Source: Clostridia bacterium (GTDB lineage: Bacteria > Bacillota > Clostridia > Christensenellales > Aristaeellaceae). From it: DNA of 45,451 bases. Below are positions 24,595 through 32,386 of this stretch, piece by piece. Position numbers and translations under genes: made by a program. Where the stretch lies: assembly GCA_017516305.1 (NCBI GenBank), contig JAFXDB010000091.1:1-45451 (forward strand), given 5' to 3'. The notes under the pieces are model-generated. The model searched no databases and was not told where the DNA came from. It was given only the letters and a program-made list of their open reading frames with translations. How positions within the stretch are numbered: position 1 is the first letter of the stretch; every line of letters starts with the position of its first letter.

Positions 24595-24653
24595 AAAGCC
24601 CCCGCTTGCCGGTTCACAATGCAGCCGGAAGCGGGGGGCTTTCTTTGGTTTTT
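24595..24653 (+). terminator. Terminator of the membrane-anchored protein gene
   Basis: A long stem AAAGCCCCCGCTT/AAGCGGGGGGCTTT with inner CCGG pairing (24595-24642) is followed by TCTTTGGTTTTT. Confidence 0.8.
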
Positions 24654-25447
24654 CATGCCTTGACGCGGCAGCGGCGGCGGCTGAGCGCGCGGCTCACCAC
24701 GTAGAACAGCTGATAGTACATCGTGATGTAGAGGAAGAACAGCCCCACCACGCCCAGCGGATACAGCACCACATGGCCGTCCACCAGGTTGTACAGCAGG
24801 TCATAGGGCGTCCCGTCGCCGCGCATGAGGAACATGTAATTGTAGTCAACCAGCTTGTTCATCACAAATGCCGGGATGCAGAAGGACAGGATGATGGCAT
24901 AGGTGATCGGCACGTTGCTGCGCTTCATGCTGGCCATGCCGGAAACCAGGATGTACACCGCCGCAAAGCCGGAAATGCCGTGGGTCAGGCCGGAAATGAC
25001 GTTGTCGGCAGAAAACACGGGGTAGCAGCCGTAGTTCTGCCCCGCTGCGTAGGTACCCAGCAGCGCCCCCACAGGGCCAAAGATCACGATGAAATCCAGC
25101 GCCGCCTCCCGCAGACGCCCCTTCGACAGCGCCGCCAGGGGAATGGCGATCAGCTGAACGCTGCACAGGAACAGCGGCAGCAGGTATACGATCTCCTCCG
25201 GGCCATGCTCCATGCACTTGGCGGTGATCTTGATGATCTCAAGCCCGTCAATGAGAATGGCTGCCCCCAGCAGCACGCGGTTCTTCCTTTCCTGGCTGGC
25301 GCTGCGGTTTCTCCTGCCCAGCATCAGCGCCAGAGTGAGCATCACCAGCAGCAGACTCGTCACAAATATCAGGTGTTCCGGCGAAAGGTAGCCCTCGGGC
25401 AGCCGACGGTATCCGCCGTAACCGAAAAATTCTCTGATCAGTTCCAT
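24653..25447 (-). CDS. YwaF/TMEM164-type integral membrane protein
   Basis: 264 residues with seven or so membrane helices. The segment LPLFLCSVQ (C95) and the later GLTHGISGF (H156) match the conserved Cys and His of the YwaF (TIGR02206) family, which is related to the eukaryotic acyltransferase TMEM164, where a conserved Cys is needed for activity. The bacterial members have no established function to my knowledge; lipid acyl transfer is only an inference from that relationship. A basic tail (SRRRCRVKA) ends the protein. Single gene, ended by the next gene's convergent terminator. Confidence 0.8.
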   Translation of the reverse strand: MELIREFFGYGGYRRLPEGYLSPEHLIFVTSLLLVMLTLALMLGRRNRSASQERKNRVLLGAAILIDGLEIIKITAKCMEHGPEEIVYLLPLFLCSVQLIAIPLAALSKGRLREAALDFIVIFGPVGALLGTYAAGQNYGCYPVFSADNVISGLTHGISGFAAVYILVSGMASMKRSNVPITYAIILSFCIPAFVMNKLVDYNYMFLMRGDGTPYDLLYNLVDGHVVLYPLGVVGLFFLYITMYYQLFYVVSRALSRRRCRVKA

Positions 25448-25570
25448 CTATTTCCCTCCGTATGGCAGCCGTCAGTCGTCATTCTTCATGCCCAACGGCT
25501 ACGACGGAACAGTATATCACCGTTTCCAGCATTTGTATACATATCCCGACCATTTTTAATCCAATTCACA

Positions 25571-25624
25571 TCTTCCGCCTCTTCTGCATCTTCTGCATCT
25601 TCTGTATTTTCTGCATTTTCTGCT
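25571..25624. repeat. Six tandem 9-bp units abutting a stop codon
   Basis: Units TCTTCCGCC, TCTTCTGCA, TCTTCTGCA, TCTTCTGTA, TTTTCTGCA and TTTTCTGCT run without gaps and end exactly at the complement of the L,D-transpeptidase stop codon (25625-25627). Confidence 0.75.
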
Positions 25625-26776
25625 TCAGGGGATGTGCGCATCATTGATAGCCCGGATATCCTCCGCCCGGCGCGGCGGCACGCAGTAGGGGCAGGCCGTC
25701 AGCTCCGCATAGGGCTCGGCATCCAGCTGACCGTAGGTGAAGGCCGTCATGGGTTCGTACCGATCCTTCACGCCATAGCAGGTGGGGCTGTCGTGATAGT
25801 TCACGCCGCCCTGGGGGTTGTAATACAGGGGCGTGTCCGCCGACGGCAGGGGGATTTCCCGTCCGGGCCAGTCCTCCCAGATGATGAGGCGGCTGTTCAG
25901 CTGTCCGTCATAAAGGGCGTTGAAGATCCAGCGGGCATTGATGCCCTTCTCGGTGCGCTTGCGCTGCACGCGGATGCAGCCATGGCTGGCGCGGCTGCCC
26001 ATCTTCGGCTCGGTGTAGCCGTAGTTATCCTCGCCCGTGTGGGGCAGCTCATGCAGGAGGTCGCCGTGGTTGTAGCGGGTGCCGTAGTTGCAGGTGGTGT
26101 CGCCGTCGGCAAAGGCGCCGGTCAGCGACCAGAGGATGTACTCTCCGCTGCGGGTCTCGTTGTAGGGCTTGCCCTCCGTCACCAGGCCTGTGGACACGGC
26201 CAGCAGATCCAGCAGCACGCCGTCCTCAAAGATGTACAGGCGCTGATCCAGCTTATCCACGATGAAGGCATACTTCGTCCGGGGCTGCTTCACCTCCAGG
26301 AGCGCCGTGGGGACATACCCGGTCACCAGCGCGTTCCATGCCTCCACGCGACTGCCCTCGAAGCTGCTGGAGTAGCACTCCACCCGCGTCCAGCCGTTGT
26401 CCAGCGTTTCCAGGACATGCAGGCCCTGGCTGGCGCAGGTGATCTCGCCAATGGCCACGCTGTCCTCGCTGGGCTCGGCCCGCAGGTACACCTGGCTGCG
26501 AGGGTCGCCCTTCACCACCGTCATGGGAGACGTCAGCATGGCCGCCATGGCCTCCGCGTCATAGGGGTTCATGGGCGTTTCCCAGATGCAGCCCGGCTGA
26601 CCGCAGCGCTCCCGGCCGGGAGTGGTCATCCCCGCCGTGGGGGCAGACGGCTCCGTGGGCTCCGGCGCCTCCTGCGCCAGCAGCGCGGACATGTCCAGCG
26701 TGTCCGGGAATTCCTCGGCCAGGGCAGCGGTGAAGGCCATCAGCAGGGCAAGAGCAAAAAGCAGCAGCCGTTTCAT
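25625..26776 (-). CDS. Secreted L,D-transpeptidase (YkuD) with SH3b and C-terminal Cys module
   Basis: 383 residues from the ATG behind AAGGAGGG. Signal peptide MKRLLLFALALLMAFTAALAEE. An SH3b-like domain at about 85-160 (VYLRAEPSEDSVAIGEI, ending TGYVPTALL) precedes a YkuD domain at about 168-300 with YAFIVDKLDQRLYIF and the catalytic motif ASHGCIRV (nucleophile Cys). The last 75 residues form a separate Cys module, YYNPQGGVNYHDSPTCYGV followed by LTACPYC, seen in other clostridial exported proteins. It should form 3-3 or related cross-links in peptidoglycan. Confidence 0.9.
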   Translation of the reverse strand: MKRLLLFALALLMAFTAALAEEFPDTLDMSALLAQEAPEPTEPSAPTAGMTTPGRERCGQPGCIWETPMNPYDAEAMAAMLTSPMTVVKGDPRSQVYLRAEPSEDSVAIGEITCASQGLHVLETLDNGWTRVECYSSSFEGSRVEAWNALVTGYVPTALLEVKQPRTKYAFIVDKLDQRLYIFEDGVLLDLLAVSTGLVTEGKPYNETRSGEYILWSLTGAFADGDTTCNYGTRYNHGDLLHELPHTGEDNYGYTEPKMGSRASHGCIRVQRKRTEKGINARWIFNALYDGQLNSRLIIWEDWPGREIPLPSADTPLYYNPQGGVNYHDSPTCYGVKDRYEPMTAFTYGQLDAEPYAELTACPYCVPPRRAEDIRAINDAHIP

Positions 26777-26813
26777 CGGCGTTCCCTCCTTCAACATATG
26801 TCAGCCATATAAA

Positions 26814-26825
26814 CGTTCATGAACG
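26814..26825. promoter_or_regulatory. Perfect palindrome CGTTCATGAACG
   Basis: A 12-bp palindrome about 38 bp upstream of the L,D-transpeptidase start, next to a -10-like TATATG. Possible operator; no regulator is identified. Confidence 0.35.
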
Positions 26826-26857
26826 GGCGATTCATCCGCATTTTGGAAAAAAGACAG

Positions 26858-26886
26858 AAAAAACCTCCCCTTTGACAAAGAGGAGG
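26858..26886 (-). terminator. Terminator of the small secreted protein gene
   Basis: On the minus strand CCTCC and CTTTG pair with CAAAG and GGAGG around a 1-nt loop, followed by six Ts. Confidence 0.75.
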
Positions 26887-26902
26887 GCAAAGGTCGCCGA
26901 CC

Positions 26903-27451
26903 TTACCGGTTTTCGATTTCCATGCCGGTGAAATCCGTAATGACCATGGGGATGGTGGTCTTCTCCGTGCCGATGGTCACCACCAGGTCGAACTGCACGA
27001 CCTTGATCTCCTCGGCGGCCTTGTTCGGGGTCTCCCAGCCCACGTAGGAGGACAGGAAGGACAGCTGCAGCGTCTTCTTCATGTTCGTGCCGCCTTCGAC
27101 GGAACGGCTTCCCGCACCGTCCACCGCCCAGCCGTTGATGACCAGGTTATCCACCCTGAAGGAAACCTTCTCCGCAGAGCTGTTGAGGATCTGATAATCC
27201 AGCTGCAGTTCCACCTTGTTCAGGCTGGACATCGTCATGCCCGTCACCAGAATGGTCACGCTGCCGTCCTCGCTCTGGAACCAGATCTCCTCCGGCTGGG
27301 CAATGCGCAGCGCCAGCTCGGACGCGCACAGGTTGTAGAGCCTCAGCAGGTCAGCATCGGACAGCTCCTCCAGGTTCACGGGAGCCTCCGCCAGCGCGGT
27401 CATCCCCAGCAGCATCAACGCCGCCAGCAGCAAGGCAAACATCTTTTTCAT
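26903..27451 (-). CDS. Small secreted protein, unknown function
   Basis: 182 residues. The signal peptide MKKMFALLLAALMLLGMTALAE is followed by a short helical segment (LEELSDADLLRLYNLCASEL) and a beta-sandwich-like domain (VELQLDYQILNSSAEKVSFR, then WAVDGAG). The first 40 or so bases of the gene are almost identical to those of the upstream leucine-rich-repeat gene, so the leader region was probably copied. It is 87 bp after that gene on the same strand. Confidence 0.8.
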   Translation of the reverse strand: MKKMFALLLAALMLLGMTALAEAPVNLEELSDADLLRLYNLCASELALRIAQPEEIWFQSEDGSVTILVTGMTMSSLNKVELQLDYQILNSSAEKVSFRVDNLVINGWAVDGAGSRSVEGGTNMKKTLQLSFLSSYVGWETPNKAAEEIKVVQFDLVVTIGTEKTTIPMVITDFTGMEIENR

Positions 27452-27538
27452 TTATTCTCTCCTATTTCAACATTTCGGGTTCTTGTTTCATGTATCCGTC
27501 AGACGGGCAATGCTCCGCTCGGCAGATGTGCATACATG

Positions 27539-28321
27539 TCACTGCGCAGGATAGAGGGCTTCGTAGTATGCCACCATGGCCTCGTACTCGGCGGTATTGC
27601 AGACGATGAAGTTCTCCCGGCAGTACTGCTCGGCGTAGGAACCGGCGGGGCAGTAGACAGTCAGCTTCTCGCAGCCCTCAAAGGCGCCCGAGCTGATCAC
27701 CTTCACATCCGCCGGAATGACGATGACCTTGATGCCGCTGTCAAAGGCGCCCCTGCTGATGCTCACCGCACAGCCCTCGCGGATGTAGCAGAAATCGCTC
27801 AGGGAATGGAAGAACGCAGACGCCTGGATCTTGCAGGAGGACTGGATCACGATGCCCTCCAGGCCGGTGCCGTAGAACGCGCCCCATTCAATGCTCTGCA
27901 GGGTTTCAGGCAGCACAAGCACGCCCTTCCAGTCGAAATTCCAGCCCACCGACGTGTTGCCCAGGCCGACCAGACCGGCGGGCAGCTACAGGCTCACGAT
28001 TCCCTTGTCGTAGAAGGCCCGCTCGCCGATCTGCGTCACCGGAACGCCATCGAGCATGTCCGGCACCACCACATCGCCGCCGTTGCCGACGTACTCCACG
28101 ATGCGCACCTCCGTGCCGTTGGACACATAGCGGAAGTCCGCAGCAGGGCTCGCCGCCGTCTCCGCCAGCATACGGGCGCGGATTTCCTCCGCCACCTGCA
28201 CCCGCAGGGCTTCCAGCTCCGCATCGGTATAGGTTGACAGGTCGATCGGTTCCGCCGCAAGGGCCGCCGTCGCGCACAGCAGCATCAACGCCGCCAGCAG
28301 CAAGGTAAACAGTTTCTTCAT
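27539..28321 (-). pseudogene. BspA-type leucine-rich-repeat secreted protein, interrupted by amber codon
   Basis: One reading frame of 261 codons is split by a TAG at 27986-27988. The N-terminal part (111 residues) has signal MKKLFTLLLAALMLLCATAALAAE, the helix DLSTYTDAELEALRVQVAEE and the first repeat (VVVPDMLDGVPVTQIGERAF). The frame resumes at once with LPAGLVGLGNTSVGW and further LRR_5-type repeats (VLVLPETLQSIEWGAFYG, VIVIPADVKVISSGAFEG) to a natural stop. Repeat spacing predicts LxLPAGL at the break, so a single C-to-T change (CAG to TAG) explains it. The start follows GGAGAT. Either a recent pseudogene or a read-through gene. Confidence 0.75.
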
Positions 28322-28362
28322 GAAAATACATCTCCTTTCATCCCTCATGGGGGCTTCATCCA

Positions 28363-28391
28363 TCAGTATCCCCCCCGTATAAATTTGTCAA
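28363..28391 (-). promoter_or_regulatory. Promoter candidate with a G7 tract in the spacer
   Basis: On the minus strand a perfect -35 TTGACA (28386-28391) is followed by a run of seven Gs (complement of 28370-28376) and GATACT or TACTGA as -10. Spacing to GATACT is 15 bp, two short of ideal, so the G tract may tune expression. Confidence 0.4.
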
Positions 28392-28542
28392 GTATATATT
28401 TTCCGTCTGTACACAAGGATCATCTGACTTCCCGCGGCTTCCATGGCACGTCCATTGATCCGACATGCCATCGAATCAAGCCGGTGGTTCTGATTCATCC
28501 CGTCCTCCATCCCCGCCAGGCACAAATGCAGCTCTGCTTTGT
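28392..28542. other. Intergenic stretch between divergent genes
   Basis: Beyond the two promoters I see no gene, strong hairpin or repeat in this stretch. Confidence 0.5.
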
Positions 28543-28571
28543 TTGACTATCCCCGCCAAATGGGGTATAAT
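28543..28571 (+). promoter_or_regulatory. Strong promoter of the HAD-nagA operon
   Basis: TTGACT (28543-28548), 17-bp spacer, TATAAT (28566-28571). The spacer holds CCCC and GGGG arms. The start codon is about 54 bp downstream. Confidence 0.8.
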
Positions 28572-28624
28572 AGTTCCACCAAGCAGCGGGGCCGTTCATC
28601 CCGTCCCCGGAATTGAGGTCATGC

Positions 28625-29395
28625 ATGTATCAGATCGCGTTTTTCGACATTGACGGGACGCTGGTGGATCCGGCAACCGGGAAAATCTCCGAAAAGACGG
28701 CGCTGACCCTGAAGCGTTTGCGGGAGAAGGGCGTACGCCTGTGCATCTCCACAGGCCGCGCGCCCATCGGGCTGCCGGATATCAGCAGCCTGGCCTTTGA
28801 CGCCTTCTGCACCTTCAATGGTTCCCTGTGCTTCACGGCGGATCACGTCATCCACAGCACCCCCATCTCCCCGCAGGATGTGGCGCAGGTGCTGCAGAAT
28901 GCCGCCGCCATCGGGCGACCGGTTTCCGTGGCAACCCGCGACCGGTTGTCCGCCAACGGGATCGAGCCGGATCTGGCGGATTATTACCGCCTGGCGGAGC
29001 TGGAGCTGAGGGTGGACACGGATTTTGACAGCGCCTGCCGGGAGGACGTATACCAGATCATGCTGGGCTGCCGGGAGGCGGATCATCCCGCCATTCTCCG
29101 GAATGCGCCGGGGGTGAAGATCGCCGTGTCCTGGGACAGGGCGGTGGATGTCATTCCGGCCGGCAGCGGCAAGGGCGCCGCCATCGCCGCCGTGCTCCGG
29201 CATTTCGGCCTGGAAGCATCGCAGGCCCTGGCCTTTGGCGACGGCATGAATGACCTGGATATGCTCCGGGCGGTGGGGACGGGCGTTGCCATGGGCAATG
29301 CCGCCGAGCCGCTCAAGGCCGTGGCAGACGATGTGTGCGGCCCCGTCTCCGAGGACGGCATCTATCATTACTGTCTCAGCCACGGGCTGATCTGA
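28625..29395 (+). CDS. HAD-superfamily Cof-type phosphatase
   Basis: 256 residues from the ATG at 28625, which follows GAGGT; the frame opens four codons earlier at a TTG. Motif I is FFDIDGTLVD (D8 nucleophile, D10), motif II CISTGRAP, motif III K in GSGKGAAI and motif IV FGDGMNDLDML, with the C2-type cap between. This is the Cof/YidA group, which dephosphorylates sugar phosphates and similar small molecules. It is followed 25 bp later by nagA, suggesting an amino-sugar phosphate or related substrate. Confidence 0.92.
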   Translation: MYQIAFFDIDGTLVDPATGKISEKTALTLKRLREKGVRLCISTGRAPIGLPDISSLAFDAFCTFNGSLCFTADHVIHSTPISPQDVAQVLQNAAAIGRPVSVATRDRLSANGIEPDLADYYRLAELELRVDTDFDSACREDVYQIMLGCREADHPAILRNAPGVKIAVSWDRAVDVIPAGSGKGAAIAAVLRHFGLEASQALAFGDGMNDLDMLRAVGTGVAMGNAAEPLKAVADDVCGPVSEDGIYHYCLSHGLI

Positions 29396-29420
29396 CCAAC
29401 ATCAACAGGAGGTAGTCGGT

Positions 29421-30551
29421 ATGTTTTACAGGAACGCCCGCATTTTCTGCAGTGATTTTACCTTCCGCGAGGGCGCATTTGAGGTGGTGGACGGCCGCTT
29501 CGGTCAGATCCTCCCTGCGGATGTGCCGGAGGACGCCATTGACCTGCAGGGGGCAACCGTCATCCCCGGCCTGATCGACGTGCACAGCCACGGCAACTCC
29601 GGCGCGGATTTCTCTGACGGCGACTACGAAGGCCTGAAGCGCATGGCGGCGTATTACGCACAGGTGGGCGTCACGTCCTTCGCGCCCGCCTCCATGACCC
29701 TGCCCTATGAGGTGCTGGCACGGGCCTATGCCAACGCGAAGCGGCTGACGGAGGAGGCTCCGGCGGGGCTGTCCGTGCTGCGCGGCATCCAGATGGAGGG
29801 CCCCTATTTCTCCTACAACAAGCGCGGCGCGCAGAACCCGGATTACCTCAAGGCCCCGGACTTTGACGGCTTCATGGCCCTGCAGGAGGCCTGCGGCGGC
29901 CTGATCCGCATTGTGGACGTGGCCCCGGAGCTGCCCGGCGCCCAGGACTTCATCCGTCGGGCGAAGGAGGTCTGCACCGTGTCCGTGGCCCACACCGACG
30001 CGGATTACGACCATGCGAAGATGGCCTTCGACGCCGGCGCGACCCATCTGACCCACCTGTACAACGCCATGCCCGCCATCCATCACCGCAACCCCGGCGT
30101 CATCCCGGCGGCAGCGGAGAATCCCTGCGTCCGGGCGGAGCTGATCTGCGACGGGCTGCATGCCCATCCGGCGATGGTGCGCTTTGCTTTCAACCTCTTT
30201 GGCGGGGACAGGATGGTGCTGGTTTCCGACTCCGGGCGCTGCTGCGGCATGCCCAACGGCAGCAAGTTTGAGCTGGGCGGCCAGGACGCCTGGCTGGTGG
30301 ACGGCGTGGCCCGTCTGGCGGACGGCACCATCGCCTGCTCGGCCACCAACCTCTACGACTGCATGGTCAATGCCATCCGCTTCGGCATTGCGGAGGCAGA
30401 CGCCGTGCGTGCCGCCAGCTATAACCCCGCCTGCGCCATCGGTGCGGACAAAGCAGTCGGCTCCATCGAAACCGGCAAGGTCGCGGACTTCCTCGTCTGC
30501 TCCGCTGACTACGCCTCCCGCCGCGTATTCATGGCCGGCCAGGAGCTGTAA
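29421..30551 (+). CDS. nagA: N-acetylglucosamine-6-phosphate deacetylase
   Basis: 376 residues, full length. Removes acetate from GlcNAc-6-P to give GlcN-6-P in the cytoplasm. Family marks: VHSHG (H55, H57), E126 in QMEGPYF, H191 in VAHTDA, H212 in HLTHLYNAM, the substrate loop GLHAHP (H247, H249) and the catalytic Asp270 in VLVSDSG. Most relatives read VTDA here. CAGGAGG precedes the ATG. It is in an operon with the HAD phosphatase and ends tail to tail with nagB, sharing one bidirectional terminator. Confidence 0.95.
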   Translation: MFYRNARIFCSDFTFREGAFEVVDGRFGQILPADVPEDAIDLQGATVIPGLIDVHSHGNSGADFSDGDYEGLKRMAAYYAQVGVTSFAPASMTLPYEVLARAYANAKRLTEEAPAGLSVLRGIQMEGPYFSYNKRGAQNPDYLKAPDFDGFMALQEACGGLIRIVDVAPELPGAQDFIRRAKEVCTVSVAHTDADYDHAKMAFDAGATHLTHLYNAMPAIHHRNPGVIPAAAENPCVRAELICDGLHAHPAMVRFAFNLFGGDRMVLVSDSGRCCGMPNGSKFELGGQDAWLVDGVARLADGTIACSATNLYDCMVNAIRFGIAEADAVRAASYNPACAIGADKAVGSIETGKVADFLVCSADYASRRVFMAGQEL

Positions 30552-30558
30552 GCATAGC

Positions 30559-30591
30559 AAAACGCCCTCCGGCCATTCCGAAGGGCGTTTT
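30559..30591. terminator. Bidirectional terminator between nagA and nagB
   Basis: A perfect 10-bp stem AAAACGCCCT/AGGGCGTTTT (30559-30568 with 30582-30591) gives a T tract on each strand. Confidence 0.85.
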
Positions 30592-30603
30592 GTTCAAAGG
30601 CGA

Positions 30604-31389
30604 TTACTTCTCGTCCTTGTAGATCTCCTTGAAGTACTTGTAGGTGTCCAGCTTCAGCTCTCCGCAGGCAGCCTCGTCGCAGGCAATGATTCCGTCGGGA
30701 TGCAGCTGCAGGGCAGAGATGGTCCAGGCATGATCCACGCCGCCCTCCACGCAGTGGCGCAGGGCGCGGGCCTTGTTGTGGCCGCTGATGAGCAGCAGCA
30801 CCTGGCGGGCGTCGCACACGGTCCCCACGCCCACGGACACGGCGGTCTTGGGCACCTTGTTGGGGTCGTTGTCGAAGAAGCGGGAGTTGGCGATGAGGGT
30901 GTCCTCGGTCAGGGCGCGGACGCCGGTGCGGGAATTCAGGGAAGTGAAGGGCTCATTGAAGGCGATGTGGCCGTCCACACCGGCGCCGCCCATGAAGATG
31001 TCAATGCCGCCGCAGGCCGCGATCTTCTCCTCGTAGCGCTTGCACTCCGCCTCGGGATCCTCGGCCAGGCCGTCCAGCATGTTGATGTTCTCCGCCGGAA
31101 GGTCGATGTGGTTGAAGAAGTTCTCGTGCATGAAGTACCAGTAGCTCTGGTCATGCTCCTTGGGCAGGCCGATGTACTCGTCCATGTTGAAGGTGATCAC
31201 GTTCTTGAAGGAGACCTCGCCGGCCTTGTTCATCTCGATCAGGCGCTTGTACACACCCAAGGGAGAGGAGCCGGTGGGCAGGCCCAGAACGAAGGGACGA
31301 TCCCCCTTGTGGTTGTTGATGGCGTTGGCGATATGCTGCGCGGCCCATTCGGACATCTCATTGTAATTGTCACGGATGATCAGCTTCAT
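30604..31389 (-). CDS. nagB: Glucosamine-6-phosphate deaminase
   Basis: 261 residues. Converts GlcN-6-P to fructose-6-P and ammonia, following NagA. Motifs: phosphate loop [18 protein letters not shown] (D70), and [13 protein letters not shown] with D139, H141 and E146, matching the known catalytic set (Asp72, Asp141, His143, Glu148 in E. coli). GGGGG lies upstream of the ATG. It has its own promoter and faces nagA rather than sharing an operon with it, which is an unusual but workable arrangement. Confidence 0.96.
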   Translation of the reverse strand: MKLIIRDNYNEMSEWAAQHIANAINNHKGDRPFVLGLPTGSSPLGVYKRLIEMNKAGEVSFKNVITFNMDEYIGLPKEHDQSYWYFMHENFFNHIDLPAENINMLDGLAEDPEAECKRYEEKIAACGGIDIFMGGAGVDGHIAFNEPFTSLNSRTGVRALTEDTLIANSRFFDNDPNKVPKTAVSVGVGTVCDARQVLLLISGHNKARALRHCVEGGVDHAWTISALQLHPDGIIACDEAACGELKLDTYKYFKEIYKDEK

Positions 31390-31447
31390 GGTACATTCCC
31401 CCTAATCTTGTTGCGCGGGCAGACCTCACATCTGACCGTTTGGTATC

Positions 31448-31476
31448 ATTATACACGCTGAGAAGGCATTTGTCCA
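31448..31476 (-). promoter_or_regulatory. Promoter of nagB
   Basis: On the minus strand TGGACA (31471-31476), 17-bp spacer, TATAAT (31448-31453), directly followed by GATACC. Confidence 0.75.
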
Positions 31477-31551
31477 TCTGTCTTTTGATTTACCTGCAGC
31501 CAATGCAGGAAAAAAACGGAGAAAAAACGCACCATCACGGAGGGATGAAGA

Positions 31552-32301
31552 ATGGCTGGAATGCTGGAAATCTGTGTGGACTCCCTCGCCTCTGCCCGGG
31601 CGGCAATCCGCGGCGGCGCAGACCGGCTGGAGCTGTGCAGCGCGCTGGCCGTGGGCGGCCTGACGCCCTACGGGGAGCTTATGCGGCAGATCCGGGCGGA
31701 ATGCAATATTCCCATACGGTGCCTGATGCGCCCCCGCGCCGGTGACTTTCTGTACACCGCAGAGGAGATTCACATGATGGCAGAGCAGATCGAGGAGCTG
31801 CGCCGCCTGGGCGCGGACGGCTTCGTCATCGGCTGCCTGACGCCGGAGGGGCATCTGGACGCCGCTGCAATGGCGCCGCTGCTGGCAGCCGCGCAGGGCT
31901 CCGGGCTGACGCTGCACCGCTGCATCGACGTTTCCCGCGACCCCGCAGAAACCTTCCTGGCCGCCGGAAAGCTGGGCTTTGACGCCGTCCTGACCAGCGG
32001 CGCGGCAGGCTCCTGTCTGCAGGGCATGGACATGCTCGGCCGGCTTCTGCAGCTGCGGGATGAATGCGGCGGCCCGGAGGTGCTCATCGGCGCAGGCGTG
32101 AAGGCCAGCGTCATCACCAGCATCCGGCAGCGCTTTCCCGGTGCACGAGCCTTTCATATGAGCGGCAAGGCCGACGTCGCCTCCGGCATGCGCTTCCGCC
32201 GGGAGGGCGTCCCCATGGGGCTGCCCGGTCTGGACGAATGGCACATCCAGCAGACGGACGCCCAGGCCGTTCTGGAAGCCCGGCAGGCGCTGGACTCGTA
32301 A
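31552..32301 (+). CDS. cutC: CutC family protein
   Basis: 249 residues with the CutC TIM-barrel signature: LEICVDSLASARAAIRGGAD, RLELCSALAVGGLTP, CLMRPRAGDF, LHRCIDVSRDP, VLTSGAAGS and GAGVKASVI. The family was named for copper homeostasis in E. coli, but that role is disputed and the reaction is unclear. GGAGGG precedes the ATG at a proper distance; an ATG eight bases earlier is out of frame. Divergent from nagB, so its promoter is in the same 160-bp gap. Confidence 0.92.
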   Translation: MAGMLEICVDSLASARAAIRGGADRLELCSALAVGGLTPYGELMRQIRAECNIPIRCLMRPRAGDFLYTAEEIHMMAEQIEELRRLGADGFVIGCLTPEGHLDAAAMAPLLAAAQGSGLTLHRCIDVSRDPAETFLAAGKLGFDAVLTSGAAGSCLQGMDMLGRLLQLRDECGGPEVLIGAGVKASVITSIRQRFPGARAFHMSGKADVASGMRFRREGVPMGLPGLDEWHIQQTDAQAVLEARQALDS

Positions 32302-32386
32302 CGCAAAGCCTCCCATGGCCACGCTGCCGCCCACACAGGAAAGAAGCCTCCCTGCGTCGGCCGGGAGGCTTCCTGTCTGCAACAAA

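Noticed and set aside
25571..25624. Tandem repeat considered as a CRISPR array
   Set aside because: Units are 9 bp with no spacers and no cas genes nearby.
24773..26812. 679-codon plus-strand open frame across two minus-strand genes
   Set aside because: It spans the YwaF-like gene, a spacer and the L,D-transpeptidase in antisense and has no family features.
27986..27988. Recoded amber genetic code
   Set aside because: Only this one gene shows an internal TAG; all other genes read through cleanly under the standard bacterial code.
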